Of a DNA stretch of 64,000 nucleotides, positions 8,410 to 16,906 are shown one piece after another. This stretch comes from Flavipsychrobacter stenotrophus. GTDB lineage: Bacteria > Bacteroidota > Bacteroidia > Chitinophagales > Chitinophagaceae. Below the pieces are notes generated by a model. That model was not told the DNA's origin, ran no database searches, and was given only the letters and a program-made list of their open reading frames with translations. The number at the start of each line of letters is the position of its first letter. Position 1 is the first letter of the stretch. The DNA is taken from NCBI RefSeq assembly GCF_002954265.1, contig NZ_PPSL01000003.1, positions 496,001 through 560,000 on the forward strand, given 5' to 3'. Position numbers and translations under genes: made by a program.

Positions 8410-9006
8410 TCAAAAATATCGACTGCCTTGCTTATTACCCATTATCTCTATGTCGTCCGTCGCCCGCAAAGTAACCATCTCATCCCAAACCGTATCTGAC
8501 ATGAAATTGCCCTCATGGTCAAATTCAGCGTTAGATATGTGAAGTTTTGATTCGGGATAGTAGACCACATCACATGGGCATCCATTATATGGCCATTTTG
8601 CAAATGGGCGTCCGCCTCTATATGAGATCGTCCATTTTTTTCCATTGCCCAAAGTGTCGATATATGTAAGTGAGGTTAGATTACCGGCACTATCATAATC
8701 CTTTACAATTTTGCATATGCCATCACTATAGTCCTCTTCCTGTACCTTCTTGCCTGCTATGTTGTATCCCAACCACATACCATTGCGCACCGACATTTTA
8801 CCATCTTTGCGATCATAATCTTGTCGCCATGTAGTAGTATTGAAGGCAGCGATACTGACAATTTTGTAGTTGCCTGTATTCCGGTATACGATGGCAAAGG
8901 AATCAATGTGCTCCCAATGCCCATACTTCTGCCCCTTCTCATTCACCTTGTTTTGAGCAAAGCAGAATGAAGAACAAAATAAAAGAATTAGAACGATTAT
9001 TCTCAT
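8410..9006 (-). CDS. Secreted MORN/YwqK-like repeat protein
   Basis: A 198-aa exported protein with signal peptide (MRIIVLILLFCSSFCFAQ). The mature region opens NEKGQKYGHWE and contains further GxWxxYN-GKKxxEExY units, the MORN/YwqK-type beta-hairpin repeats found in many Bacteroidota envelope proteins. Such repeats mediate binding; no enzymatic role is implied, and the database label antitoxin for YwqK relatives should not be taken as proven. The frame opens at 9033 but the ATG at 9006 starts the signal peptide. It is separated from obgE by a strong palindrome. Confidence 0.65.
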   Translation of the reverse strand: MRIIVLILLFCSSFCFAQNKVNEKGQKYGHWEHIDSFAIVYRNTGNYKIVSIAAFNTTTWRQDYDRKDGKMSVRNGMWLGYNIAGKKVQEEDYSDGICKIVKDYDSAGNLTSLTYIDTLGNGKKWTISYRGGRPFAKWPYNGCPCDVVYYPESKLHISNAEFDHEGNFMSDTVWDEMVTLRATDDIEIMGNKQGSRYF

Positions 9007-9026
9007 GGCAGGCATTATAAAAACAA

Positions 9027-9050
9027 TAGGCAAGCGATATCGCTTGCCTA
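9027..9050 (-). terminator. 24-bp perfect palindrome terminating obgE
   Basis: TAGGCAAGCGAT and its exact reverse complement abut at 9027-9050. On the minus strand it is followed by TTGTTTTTATA, so it should end the adk-obgE transcript and separate it from the next gene. Confidence 0.7.
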
Positions 9051-9075
9051 AGTTACTATTTCTATTGATTATCTT

Positions 9076-10077
9076 TTATTCATTCACCGCAGTCAATGCT
9101 TCCCATATCCTATCCTTCAATTCACCAATACCCTGATTAGTTAATGATGAGATGAAAACGGGTTCTACATCTTCAGGTAGTGAGTTGATGATGCCTTCTT
9201 TTAGCTCATCATCCAGCATTTCGCTTTTGCTGATGGCCAGTATCATTTCCTTGTCCAGCAGCTCGGGGTTGTACTCTTCCAGCTCATTCATCAGCACCTC
9301 ATACTCACGTGCATGATCATCGCTATCGGCAGGTATCAGCAACAACAACACAGCATTACGCTCTATATGGCGCAAGAAACGATGTCCAAGACCTTTACCT
9401 TCAGCAGCACCTTCTATGATACCCGGAAGATCTGCCATGCAGAACGAACGGTTATCCTTATAGGCTACAATACCCAGTTGCGGTACAAGTGTGGTAAATG
9501 CGTAATTGGCTATTTTAGGTTTGGCTGCGCTCACTACAGATAGCAGGGTAGACTTACCGGCATTAGGGAAGCCTACCAGACCTACGTCTGCCAGTATCTT
9601 CAATTCCAGTACCTTGTTGCCTTCTATTCCTTGCTCGCCTGGTTGTGCGTAGTCAGGTGCCTGGTTGGTAGAGGTGGCGAAGTTGTAGTTACCTAAGCCG
9701 CCACGGCCTCCCGGTATCCACACTATCTCCTGTCCGTCTTCCAGTATCTCTGCTTCTGTTTCTCCGGTTTCCTCATCTATGGCTATAGTGCCCAGTGGTA
9801 CTTCCAGTATTATATCTTCTCCGTCGGCACCGGTACACTTGTTCTTTATACCGTTCACACCATCTTTGGCTATAACGTTCTTAAAGTAACGCATGTGCAG
9901 TAGTGTCCACAACTGCGAGTTGCCCCGCAATATGATGTGGCCACCACGGCCGCCATTACCCCCATCGGGACCAGCCATAGGATTGAACTTGGTGCGTGCA
10001 AAATGCGCGCTACCCGCACCACCCTTACCAGAATGAACGAATATACGTATATGGTCTACAAAATTTCCTCTCTCCAC
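9076..10077 (-). CDS. obgE: Obg family GTPase (CgtA)
   Basis: A 333-aa essential-type GTPase that binds the 50S ribosomal subunit and links ribosome maturation to growth state. It has the Gly-rich Obg fold (1-160: GKGGAGSAHF, GPDGGNGGRGG, GGRGGLGN) and a G domain with P-loop GFPNAGKST (169-176), DLPG (216-219) and terminal SA-like SSLTNQGIGELK. The G4 motif reads SKSE where canonical GTPases have NKxD. It starts with GTG at 10077, whose G is shared with the last base of the adk stop codon, so the two genes are translationally coupled. There is no C-terminal OCT domain. Confidence 0.95.
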   Translation of the reverse strand: MERGNFVDHIRIFVHSGKGGAGSAHFARTKFNPMAGPDGGNGGRGGHIILRGNSQLWTLLHMRYFKNVIAKDGVNGIKNKCTGADGEDIILEVPLGTIAIDEETGETEAEILEDGQEIVWIPGGRGGLGNYNFATSTNQAPDYAQPGEQGIEGNKVLELKILADVGLVGFPNAGKSTLLSVVSAAKPKIANYAFTTLVPQLGIVAYKDNRSFCMADLPGIIEGAAEGKGLGHRFLRHIERNAVLLLLIPADSDDHAREYEVLMNELEEYNPELLDKEMILAISKSEMLDDELKEGIINSLPEDVEPVFISSLTNQGIGELKDRIWEALTAVNE

Positions 10078-10661
10078 TATGCTCCGGGTAGTATGTACTT
10101 GTTAATATTCTTAGCCAACAGCTTGAACGTTTCGTCTACAGGGTGGTTGCCCATTACTGTTTCCAATTTGCCGTAAGCATCGTAATAACTGGCTACAGGT
10201 TCTGTCTTGCTCCTGTATTCCTTTATACGCTTGGTAATTACCTCTTCATTATCATCGCTTCTGCCCGATGTGAGACCGCGGCCTACAAGGCGCTTTATCA
10301 ACTCGGTTTCGCTTACATCCAGTGCCAAAACCAGATCTATCTTAGTGTTCTTGAACTCCAGCAATTTGTCCAATGCTTCAGCCTGTGCACGTGTACGTGG
10401 AAAACCATCGAATACAAATCCGCGGGCATCAGGTGTTTCATCTATTTTGCTGCTGATCATACCTATCACTACCTCATCCGGAACAAGAATGCCCTGATCC
10501 ATATATTTCTGAGCTTCAACGCCAAGTGGGGTATGACGGGCTACTTCATCGCGCAAAAGATCTCCTGTAGAGATGTGCTGCAACTGGTAGGTTTTTACAA
10601 TATTTTCAGACTGGGTGCCCTTACCGCTTCCCGGAGGGCCAAATAACACTAGGTTAAACAT
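10077..10661 (-). CDS. adk: Adenylate kinase
   Basis: A 194-aa cytosolic enzyme interconverting ATP + AMP and 2 ADP. The P-loop GPPGSGKGT is at residues 8-16, followed by STGDLLRDEV (AMP site), FDGFPRT and the LVGRGLTSGRSDDNEE segment, which is a short lid without the zinc-binding cysteines. The frame extends to 10751, but ATG 10661 gives the standard N-terminus, and a -7 box lies at 10687-10694, inside the extra stretch. The stop overlaps the obgE start by one base. Confidence 0.95.
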   Translation of the reverse strand: MFNLVLFGPPGSGKGTQSENIVKTYQLQHISTGDLLRDEVARHTPLGVEAQKYMDQGILVPDEVVIGMISSKIDETPDARGFVFDGFPRTRAQAEALDKLLEFKNTKIDLVLALDVSETELIKRLVGRGLTSGRSDDNEEVITKRIKEYRSKTEPVASYYDAYGKLETVMGNHPVDETFKLLAKNINKYILPGA

Positions 10662-10686
10662 GAATAATCGTAATTGATATACCGCG

Positions 10687-10694
10687 CAAAAATA
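10687..10694 (-). promoter_or_regulatory. -7 box for adk-obgE
   Basis: On the minus strand this reads TATTTTTG, an exact TAnnTTTG match, 26 nt upstream of the adk ATG. It supports the shorter adk start. Confidence 0.5.
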
Positions 10695-10852
10695 GCTATT
10701 AGTTATGAACTTAAATATTTTGTTGCCACAATAGCTATACCTATTTATCAATAAATATGAAAAATGTGAGATAAATTAACATTTGAAGGGCTAGGAAGTC
10801 TGGCTAACGCAACAAGGTATTGGGATATTTACAATGGATTATTCGCAGCACC

Positions 10853-10900
10853 GCCAAAGATTGTCATGGTGAGGTTCTCGAATCCATGGCAATCTTTGGC
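10853..10900. repeat. 17-bp inverted repeat, REP-like intergenic element
   Basis: GCCAAAGATTGTCATGG (10853-10869) pairs with CCATGGCAATCTTTGGC (10884-10900) with one mismatch over a 14-nt loop, TGAGGTTCTCGAAT. The TGTCAT-nn-TGAGGTT-n-TCGAA core also occurs at 42114-42134, so this belongs to a dispersed extragenic palindrome family. It occupies the middle of the 319-nt gap between adk and the acyl-CoA dehydrogenase gene. The rest of this gap shows only a small TTAGTTTA/TAAACTAA dyad at 10958-10976 next to the dehydrogenase stop codon. Confidence 0.65.
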
Positions 10901-10980
10901 TCTCGGGGTGTACCTCTTTGAGATTTACTACCCGCTTTCGTATTCGAACCTATTGTTTTAGTTTAACGTAAACTAATTCA

Positions 10981-12756
10981 TCAGAAAAAGTACTGCCCCT
11001 TTTCTATCAGCACCGCAGCTATCCTTCTGCGGGCATCCTTTGTGTTATAATTATCTGCTTTGGTAAAACGTTTTATACCCATCAACATCATGCGCTGTTC
11101 ATCCCCTTCGGCAAAACCATTGATGGCGGCCTTGCCTGCGTGGTTAATGCGGTCTGCGGCATCATACAGGAAGGTGTGCGCTATATCCATAGCCACATCT
11201 GCCAGGTCGTTTCCGTCCTGTTTCATCTTCATCGCCCTTAGCAACACACTCTCTGCCTGAAAGGTATCTATGGCCATATCGGCCAGGTTCATCAATATCT
11301 CTTGTTCGTGTTCCAGCTGCATCATCAGCTTTTGTGCGGCACCACCGGCACACATGAGTATGGCCTTTTTAAAATTGGCTACTACTTTTTGTTCAGCAGC
11401 AAAAGGTGTATCGTCTGCACTGAAGTCGGGTATGCTCATCATCTCTTTCTGCACATCCATGGCGGCACCCATTATGTTGATACGGCCCTTCATGGCGCGC
11501 TTCAGGTACATGTCCAGTATCAGCAATCTGTTGATCTCATTCGTGCCTTCAAAGATCCGGTTAATGCGGGCATCGCGGTAGGCGCGACTAATGTTATATT
11601 CATCGCTAAAGCCATTACCCCCATGTATCTGCACCCCTTCATCTACTACATAATCCAGCGCTTCAGATCCCAGTACTTTCAGTATGGCGCACTCAATTGC
11701 ATACTCCTCAGCGGCGCCTAGCAGGGCATTGTCGTGCTTACCGTCTGCTGCCAGTGCATTCTCCTTATCGTCTATCCATTTGGCAGTGCGGTACATAGCG
11801 CTATCAGCGGCAAACAGCTTGATCACCATCTCAGCCAGCTTGTGCTGTATAGCCCCGAAGTTGGCTATGGGTTGCTTAAACTGTTCCCGCGTCTTAGCAT
11901 ATGCCACTGTTGTTTTTACCGCAAGCTTTGCTCCTCCTGATGTTGCTGCGCACAGCTTCAACCTGCCTATGTTCAGAATGTTGAAGGCTATAACGTGGCC
12001 CTTGCCAATTTCACCCAATAAATTCTCTTTTGGTATAACACAGTTCTCAAAAAATAACTGACGGGTGCTACTGCCTTTTATGCCCATCTTATGCTCCTCT
12101 TCGCCGTAAGATAAACCGGGTGTGCCCCGCTCTACAATAAAGGCTGTAAACTGCACCCCGTCTATCTTTGCGAATACGGTAAACACATCAGCAAAGCCGG
12201 CGTTAGTGATCCATATCTTTTGTCCGTTCAGCACATAGCTGTTACCATCTGCACTTAACACAGCAGTGGTCTTAGCGCCCAGCGCGTCCGATCCTGATCC
12301 TGGCTCCGTAAGTGCATAGGCTCCCTTCATTTCGCCGGTGGCCAGCTTAGGCATGTATTGCTGCTTCTGTGCTTCAGTGCCAAAGTAGAGAATAGGCAGC
12401 GAGCCAATGCCATTGTGCGCCGTCATTGCTACAATGAATGAATGCCCACCACCCAGCTGCTCTGTAATAAGTGTGGATGTGATGAAGTCTTCGCCAAGTC
12501 CGCCGTATGCTTCGGGAAACCCTGCCCCCAGCAAGCCCAGACTTCCTGCTTTATCAAGCAGTTCCTGCATGAGCCCTTCTTTCTTGTCGTCTATTTCATT
12601 AAGGTGGGGCAATACATCCTTTTCAAGAAACTCGGTGCACATGGCAGCTATCATAAGCTGCTCCTCATTAAAGTCCTCCGGAGTAAAAGTATTTTCGGGT
12701 GTTGATGATTGTATAAGGAAGCCGCCGCCTTGTATAGAAGCCATTGTAGAAGCCAT
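10981..12756 (-). CDS. Acyl-CoA dehydrogenase, long-form
   Basis: A 591-aa FAD enzyme for the first oxidation step of fatty acid beta-oxidation. The N-terminal helical, central beta and C-terminal helical ACAD domains are present: YALTEPGSGSDA (flavin/substrate loop), KIWITNAGFAD, the REQFKQPIANFGAIQHKLAEM segment split between domains, and the FEGTNEINR motif with the catalytic Glu at residue 403. The ~190 residues after that motif are the extra C-terminal region of VLCAD/ACAD9-like enzymes, commonly next to thiolase and hydratase genes in Bacteroidota; none are adjacent here. Confidence 0.9.
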   Translation of the reverse strand: MASTMASIQGGGFLIQSSTPENTFTPEDFNEEQLMIAAMCTEFLEKDVLPHLNEIDDKKEGLMQELLDKAGSLGLLGAGFPEAYGGLGEDFITSTLITEQLGGGHSFIVAMTAHNGIGSLPILYFGTEAQKQQYMPKLATGEMKGAYALTEPGSGSDALGAKTTAVLSADGNSYVLNGQKIWITNAGFADVFTVFAKIDGVQFTAFIVERGTPGLSYGEEEHKMGIKGSSTRQLFFENCVIPKENLLGEIGKGHVIAFNILNIGRLKLCAATSGGAKLAVKTTVAYAKTREQFKQPIANFGAIQHKLAEMVIKLFAADSAMYRTAKWIDDKENALAADGKHDNALLGAAEEYAIECAILKVLGSEALDYVVDEGVQIHGGNGFSDEYNISRAYRDARINRIFEGTNEINRLLILDMYLKRAMKGRINIMGAAMDVQKEMMSIPDFSADDTPFAAEQKVVANFKKAILMCAGGAAQKLMMQLEHEQEILMNLADMAIDTFQAESVLLRAMKMKQDGNDLADVAMDIAHTFLYDAADRINHAGKAAINGFAEGDEQRMMLMGIKRFTKADNYNTKDARRRIAAVLIEKGQYFF

Positions 12757-12827
12757 GTGTATGTGTTTCTATAAAGCTAGTAAAAAACAGGGTGATTGAG
12801 TTGTTAAATTGCGGTAACAGTTGTTGA

Positions 12828-13235
12828 TCAGATCACAAGTACTGTGTCTGTAACAAGGTCATTCAATGCTCTGCGTTCATTGTTAGAATGTATGGCCAGA
12901 AAGGAGATCCAGCCAAGTATCATGCCTAATCCAAAACGGGTGAATGAATTAAGTAGTGATATTTTCTGATCTACTGTTAGCGATACTACTGTGATACCTG
13001 TTATCCTTTGGCCTATGGTTCTGCACAGGAAACTCACCATCAATGGTTCATAAGAAAGTGCCATAAGTATAGCAGATATTTTAAGCGGCCAATTATCATT
13101 ATCTACTTCAGATGCCAAATAAAGTAACACCGCCATTATTGCATAGGTGATGATTCTGTCTATAAAATTTGCCTGACATCTTCTCAGCAAGCTAGGGAAG
13201 TTGGTAGTATGTTCGTTGAGTACATTTTTATCCAT
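12828..13235 (-). CDS. RDD family membrane protein
   Basis: A 135-aa inner-membrane protein with three predicted helices. The RDD signatures are visible: an N-terminal RRCQANFIDRIITYAI helix, the GQRITGITVVSL turn after helix 2, and the C-terminal RRALNDLVTDTVLV, equivalent to the LHDxxAxTxVV motif. RDD proteins are poorly characterised; some act in ion transport or stress tolerance. It is a single gene between acyl-CoA dehydrogenase and the Sel1 protein. Confidence 0.75.
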   Translation of the reverse strand: MDKNVLNEHTTNFPSLLRRCQANFIDRIITYAIMAVLLYLASEVDNDNWPLKISAILMALSYEPLMVSFLCRTIGQRITGITVVSLTVDQKISLLNSFTRFGLGMILGWISFLAIHSNNERRALNDLVTDTVLVI

Positions 13236-13344
13236 CCTCTGCCGTTTTAATTCAACTTCAAGTTAAATTAAAAATCAGACAAATAATAATTTTTAAATAA
13301 TTAATTATAAAATATAAAATAAATAACTAATTGATTGATAGTGC

Positions 13345-14448
13345 CTACTTGATCTTCTTCAAGTACTCAATGGCGTTCTTATCGCCATATTTTGCGGCTT
13401 CATTCAGCATTTCTTTTCCCTTTTTCTTGTCTTGCAGTCCTCCTGTGCCGGTGTAAAGTATTTGCCCCAGTGCACCTGCCGCATACTTACTCCCTTGCCT
13501 GTAGGCCGAATAATACCATTCTATTGCCGCGGGTGTATTCTGGTCCACTCCCATGCCCTTATCAAGCATGCTGGCTACAAATTCCTGCCCTCTGGTATCG
13601 CCGTTTTTTGCCGATAGAAGAAACCAGCTGTAGGCCTCTTTGTAATCTTGCGGCACGCCTATGCCCACATAATATGTTCTGCCCAACACATTGGCTGCGC
13701 GTATGTCATTGTTCAGTGCCGCTTTCTTCAGCCACTGTATACCTTTTGCAGAGTCCTGCTGTACGCCAACTGGTTCAAAATAAGCCCAAGCCAGCAGTTC
13801 TATTGCAGCATTATTCTTTTTGTCGGCTGCAGCTTCCAGCAGTTGCAGTCCTTTCAATGTGTCTTTCTCCACGCCACGGCCCAGCATGTATAAGCGGCCC
13901 ATGTATTCCATTCCATCAGAGTTTCCTTTTTCACACAGCTTGTTGAAAATAGCTACAGCACGCGGCACATCGGGCATCACTCCTTTGCCATCCATGTATA
14001 GCCATCCAATGTTGTAATCGGCCATTTCATATCCGGCTGCAGATGCTTGTTGAAAAAGGGTCATCGCCCTGGTGTAATCCAGCATTGGCCCCTTGCCGCT
14101 TGAGTACATATACCCCAGTGCGCATAGTGCGCGGGCATCGTTACTTTTAGCTGCTTGCTCGTACCACTTTAATGCTTCATCATGGTCTTTTGCTGTCCCT
14201 ATTCCATCCAGGTACATATGCCCAACATCTACCATTGCCGAAATGTTGCCTTGCTGCGCTGAGAGCAGATACCACTTAAACGCTTCCTGTAGATTTTTCT
14301 CAATCCCCAGCCCTTCTTTGTAGTAATGCCCCATACTATCCTGCGCAGCAGCATTACCCTTCAGCGCCAATTGCCTGTAGTGCTCCACAGATTGTGCAGA
14401 AGCAGAGAGGTAAAGCAGGCTTGATAAAAAGGCAAGTACAATACGCAT
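13345..14448 (-). CDS. Secreted Sel1-repeat protein
   Basis: A 367-aa exported protein: signal peptide to ~residue 19 (ending SASAQ), then about nine Sel1-type tandem helical repeats of ~36 residues with the pattern A-x-x-x-L-G-x-x-Y-x-x-G-x-G-V-x-x-D. Sel1 repeats make superhelical scaffolds for protein-protein contacts. It lies 7 nt from the end of the outer membrane protein gene upstream, so they are likely co-transcribed and may act together at the envelope. No catalytic motif is present. Confidence 0.85.
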   Translation of the reverse strand: MRIVLAFLSSLLYLSASAQSVEHYRQLALKGNAAAQDSMGHYYKEGLGIEKNLQEAFKWYLLSAQQGNISAMVDVGHMYLDGIGTAKDHDEALKWYEQAAKSNDARALCALGYMYSSGKGPMLDYTRAMTLFQQASAAGYEMADYNIGWLYMDGKGVMPDVPRAVAIFNKLCEKGNSDGMEYMGRLYMLGRGVEKDTLKGLQLLEAAADKKNNAAIELLAWAYFEPVGVQQDSAKGIQWLKKAALNNDIRAANVLGRTYYVGIGVPQDYKEAYSWFLLSAKNGDTRGQEFVASMLDKGMGVDQNTPAAIEWYYSAYRQGSKYAAGALGQILYTGTGGLQDKKKGKEMLNEAAKYGDKNAIEYLKKIK

Positions 14449-14455
14449 AAGACTA

Positions 14456-15115
14456 TTATTTTGTTACTACAGGCTTTGGTGACCGGTGAGGTAAGAAGCC
14501 CGGGATACGGCCAGGGTAGCAGGTTACGCCAAGCGTAAACATCTGCTCACGCCATTTACTGTTAAGGTCTGTGGCAGGTGCGTCATCGGCCTGGCTGAAG
14601 TTAAATCCTATATTAGCTTCATAGGCGCCGTAGCCTACGCAGCCCTTAAGGCCAAGTTGCAGATAGTTGTGTGCATTGTTGGTGGTAGCCACCATACAGC
14701 CCACATCTCCACGGGCGGTAAATGTAAATTTAGACTTAGAGTTGAACCTGTAAAAGATCATAGGCGTAGCGCGTAGAAAGCTATAATCTACCGGTACACG
14801 TTCGTTCGTATTCAGCGTCTTGTCCATGTTATACTGCAGGTAGTCCAGCGATAAGCCAAATCCAAACGGACGTTTATTGTTCATACGCGATCTTAGCCCA
14901 CCACCAACATAAAAACCATTGCCCGTATAGCTGAGTGAAGAGTAACCGTAAGACAGATTGTTGGAAACGATCCATAGTTCATGAACGTACCCTACCTGTG
15001 CAAAACCCTCCAGCAATTTCTCTTTCGGAGCAGATGGTGCGGGCGTGGTTGTAGCCACATTTTGCGCGGTAGCCAGTAGCGGCAATAATGATAGTAGCAG
15101 CAGGATTTTTTTCAT
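14456..15115 (-). CDS. Hypothetical outer-membrane beta-barrel protein
   Basis: A 219-aa protein with a cleavable signal (MKKILLLLSLLPLLATAQ) and then alternating hydrophobic/polar strands with aromatic ends (GYGSLSYTGNGFYVGGGLRS-type segments), typical of an 8-stranded outer-membrane barrel. No family is assigned. The frame is open to 15175, but ATG 15115 starts the signal. It lies 7 nt upstream of the Sel1-repeat gene. Confidence 0.65.
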   Translation of the reverse strand: MKKILLLLSLLPLLATAQNVATTTPAPSAPKEKLLEGFAQVGYVHELWIVSNNLSYGYSSLSYTGNGFYVGGGLRSRMNNKRPFGFGLSLDYLQYNMDKTLNTNERVPVDYSFLRATPMIFYRFNSKSKFTFTARGDVGCMVATTNNAHNYLQLGLKGCVGYGAYEANIGFNFSQADDAPATDLNSKWREQMFTLGVTCYPGRIPGFLPHRSPKPVVTK

Positions 15116-15159
15116 AAGTAATAATAAAATTATGCAAAATCTCTTTAGGAACACAGCAT

Positions 15160-15191
15160 AAAAAAGCCACCTCATTACAGGTGGCTTTTTT
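15160..15191 (-). terminator. Bidirectional terminator
   Basis: AAAAAAGCCACCT (15160-15172) pairs with AGGTGGCTTTTTT (15179-15191) over a 6-nt loop; flanking A and T runs allow termination in either direction. It mainly serves the DUF2795 gene just to the right. Confidence 0.8.
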
Positions 15192-15210
15192 AAGTTTTTC
15201 TTTCGGCTAA

Positions 15211-15432
15211 TTAATATTCATCCTCATTAAAGAAGAAGTCTTCTTGTGTAGGATAGTCGGGCCATATATCTTCAATGCCTTCGTATATTTCACCTTCGTC
15301 ATCCAGTTCCTGCAGGTTCTCTACCACTTCAAGCGGCGCACCCGAGCGGATGGCGTAATCAATTAGCTCATCCTTAGTTGCAGGCCATGGTGCATCTTCA
15401 AGGTGCGATGCTAGTTCAAGTGTCCAAAACAT
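15211..15432 (-). CDS. DUF2795 family protein
   Basis: A 73-aa acidic protein (FWTLELASHLEDAPWPATKD start, NEDEY end). It matches a highly conserved Bacteroidota family annotated DUF2795. The pattern ATKDELIDYAIRSGAPLEVV suggests a small helical domain. The function is unknown; near-invariance across the phylum suggests a core cytosolic role. It is monocistronic with its own terminator. Confidence 0.8.
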   Translation of the reverse strand: MFWTLELASHLEDAPWPATKDELIDYAIRSGAPLEVVENLQELDDEGEIYEGIEDIWPDYPTQEDFFFNEDEY

Positions 15433-15622
15433 ATTGTGATTATTTTATAAATTTCTTAATTTCTCGCAAATGTAGTTTTTTTTCAAAAAAACAAAACCTA
15501 TTTTTTAAAATGATAACTACATCTAATGATTTCTTATTGTTTGCCGGCACAAATAAAACTATTTGTAAAGGTTTAACCATTATTGTGCAATTTTACGTTT
15601 TAAACATTATAGTGCTGTTATT

Positions 15623-16288
15623 ATGCTTATTGTTAACAATGTCATTAAAAACTATGCCGCGTTTACTGTCGTAAATGATGTGTCGTTTACTGTTCAGAAA
15701 GGTGATATTGTATCTATTGTGGGGCCATCGGGTGCGGGTAAGAGCACTTTATTGCACATAATGGGGGCATTAGATAAGCCCGATAGTGGTAGTGTGCTCA
15801 TAGATGGGACGGATATTTTTAAACTACCGGGCAGAAAGCAGGCGGCGTTTCGCAATAAGCATCTGGGGTTTGTGTTCCAGTTTCACCACCTGTTGCCTGA
15901 GTTCAGCGCCATAGAAAATGTGTGTATGCCCCTGTGGATAGGTAATGCAGGAAAAAAGGAAGCCACAATGCAAGCCACTGAAATGCTGGAGCGTGTAGGC
16001 TTGGGTGGCAGGCTCAATAATAAGCCGTCAGAGTTATCGGGCGGGGAACAACAGCGCGTTGCTATTGCCCGTGCATTGGTTACACGCCCTTCGGTAGTAA
16101 TGGCCGATGAACCTACCGGTAACCTGGATAGTGCTAACGCACAGGCAGTGCATGAACTGTTTCTGCAACTGCGCAAAGACCTGGGTCAGACATTTATAAT
16201 GGTCACCCACAATGATGCACTGGCACAGATGACCGACCGCATACTAACTATGCGTGATGGCAAAATAGTACAGGACGACAAGAAATAA
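15623..16288 (+). CDS. lolD: LolD-like ABC transporter ATP-binding protein
   Basis: A 221-aa ABC ATPase of the LolD/MacB/FtsE type. Walker A GPSGAGKST lies at 34-42, Q-loop Gln86, signature LSGGEQQR at 138-145 and Walker B VVMADE at 158-163, with the switch His in MVTHND. In Bacteroidota such genes are annotated LolD and thought to power lipoprotein release from the inner membrane, but no LolC/E-like permease is adjacent. A MacB-type partner is therefore equally possible. Confidence 0.8.
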   Translation: MLIVNNVIKNYAAFTVVNDVSFTVQKGDIVSIVGPSGAGKSTLLHIMGALDKPDSGSVLIDGTDIFKLPGRKQAAFRNKHLGFVFQFHHLLPEFSAIENVCMPLWIGNAGKKEATMQATEMLERVGLGGRLNNKPSELSGGEQQRVAIARALVTRPSVVMADEPTGNLDSANAQAVHELFLQLRKDLGQTFIMVTHNDALAQMTDRILTMRDGKIVQDDKK

Positions 16289-16345
16289 GATCTCTGATCA
16301 CGAGATCATTGTTGGTGGCCGGTTGGCGCTTAATACTAAAATTCC

Positions 16346-16867
16346 ATGAACAGAATATACAGATTACTGATATTGATAACCTTGACCCTCCCGTCGTTCG
16401 CACATGCACAGGAGGCAAAGGAAACCATGCTGAAGAAGGGTAAGGAACACATACCCGGCTATACCATAAAACTACGGCACAGCAGAAGCCTTACTGCAGC
16501 CACCCTAAAAGAGACTATGCAGGAAGCCGGCCTGAAAAAGGCGAAACACAAAAAGGGATTTTATACCTATAAAGGCGTTGTGCTAATGGCCATAAGCAGT
16601 AGTAAGCAAGATTATTACTATAAAGTAACCGGCAACAAGAGGAAGACCACAGTACACTTTGCTGTATCTAAGGGGTATGACAATTATGTAACCAGCGCCA
16701 ACGACAGCCACCTGTCAATGTCCATCAGTGGTTTTCTTACTGAGCTCAACAACAAAGTAGGCGTAAAAGAACAACTCAACCAAAAACAGACTGAGCTGGA
16801 CGAAATAGAAAAAGAAAAAGCCAGAAAGCAGGCCGAAATTGACAAGCTGCAAAAGCAAACCAGGTAA
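16346..16867 (+). CDS. Hypothetical exported protein with C-terminal coiled coil
   Basis: A 173-aa protein with signal peptide (ends FAHAQ, ~21 residues), a basic globular middle (KKAKHKKGFYTYKGVVLMAI) and a strongly charged C-terminal helix from ~residue 135 (QKQTELDEIEKEKARKQ), most likely coiled coil. No family is recognised. It follows lolD by 57 nt and may share its transcript, which would suit a periplasmic accessory role, but this is inference. Confidence 0.65.
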   Translation: MNRIYRLLILITLTLPSFAHAQEAKETMLKKGKEHIPGYTIKLRHSRSLTAATLKETMQEAGLKKAKHKKGFYTYKGVVLMAISSSKQDYYYKVTGNKRKTTVHFAVSKGYDNYVTSANDSHLSMSISGFLTELNNKVGVKEQLNQKQTELDEIEKEKARKQAEIDKLQKQTR

Positions 16868-16873
16868 TAACTA

Positions 16874-16897
16874 CCCACCTACCCGCGCGCAGGTGGG
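16874..16897. terminator. Weak hairpin between convergent genes
   Basis: CCCACCT at 16874-16880 pairs with AGGTGGG at 16891-16897 over a 10-nt GC-rich loop. No T-run follows, so termination is uncertain. Confidence 0.4.
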
Positions 16898-16906
16898 CCT
16901 CCAATG

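Noticed and set aside
10662-10751. N-terminal extension of adenylate kinase
   Set aside because: It does not match the family N-terminus and contains the likely promoter -7 box at 10687-10694.
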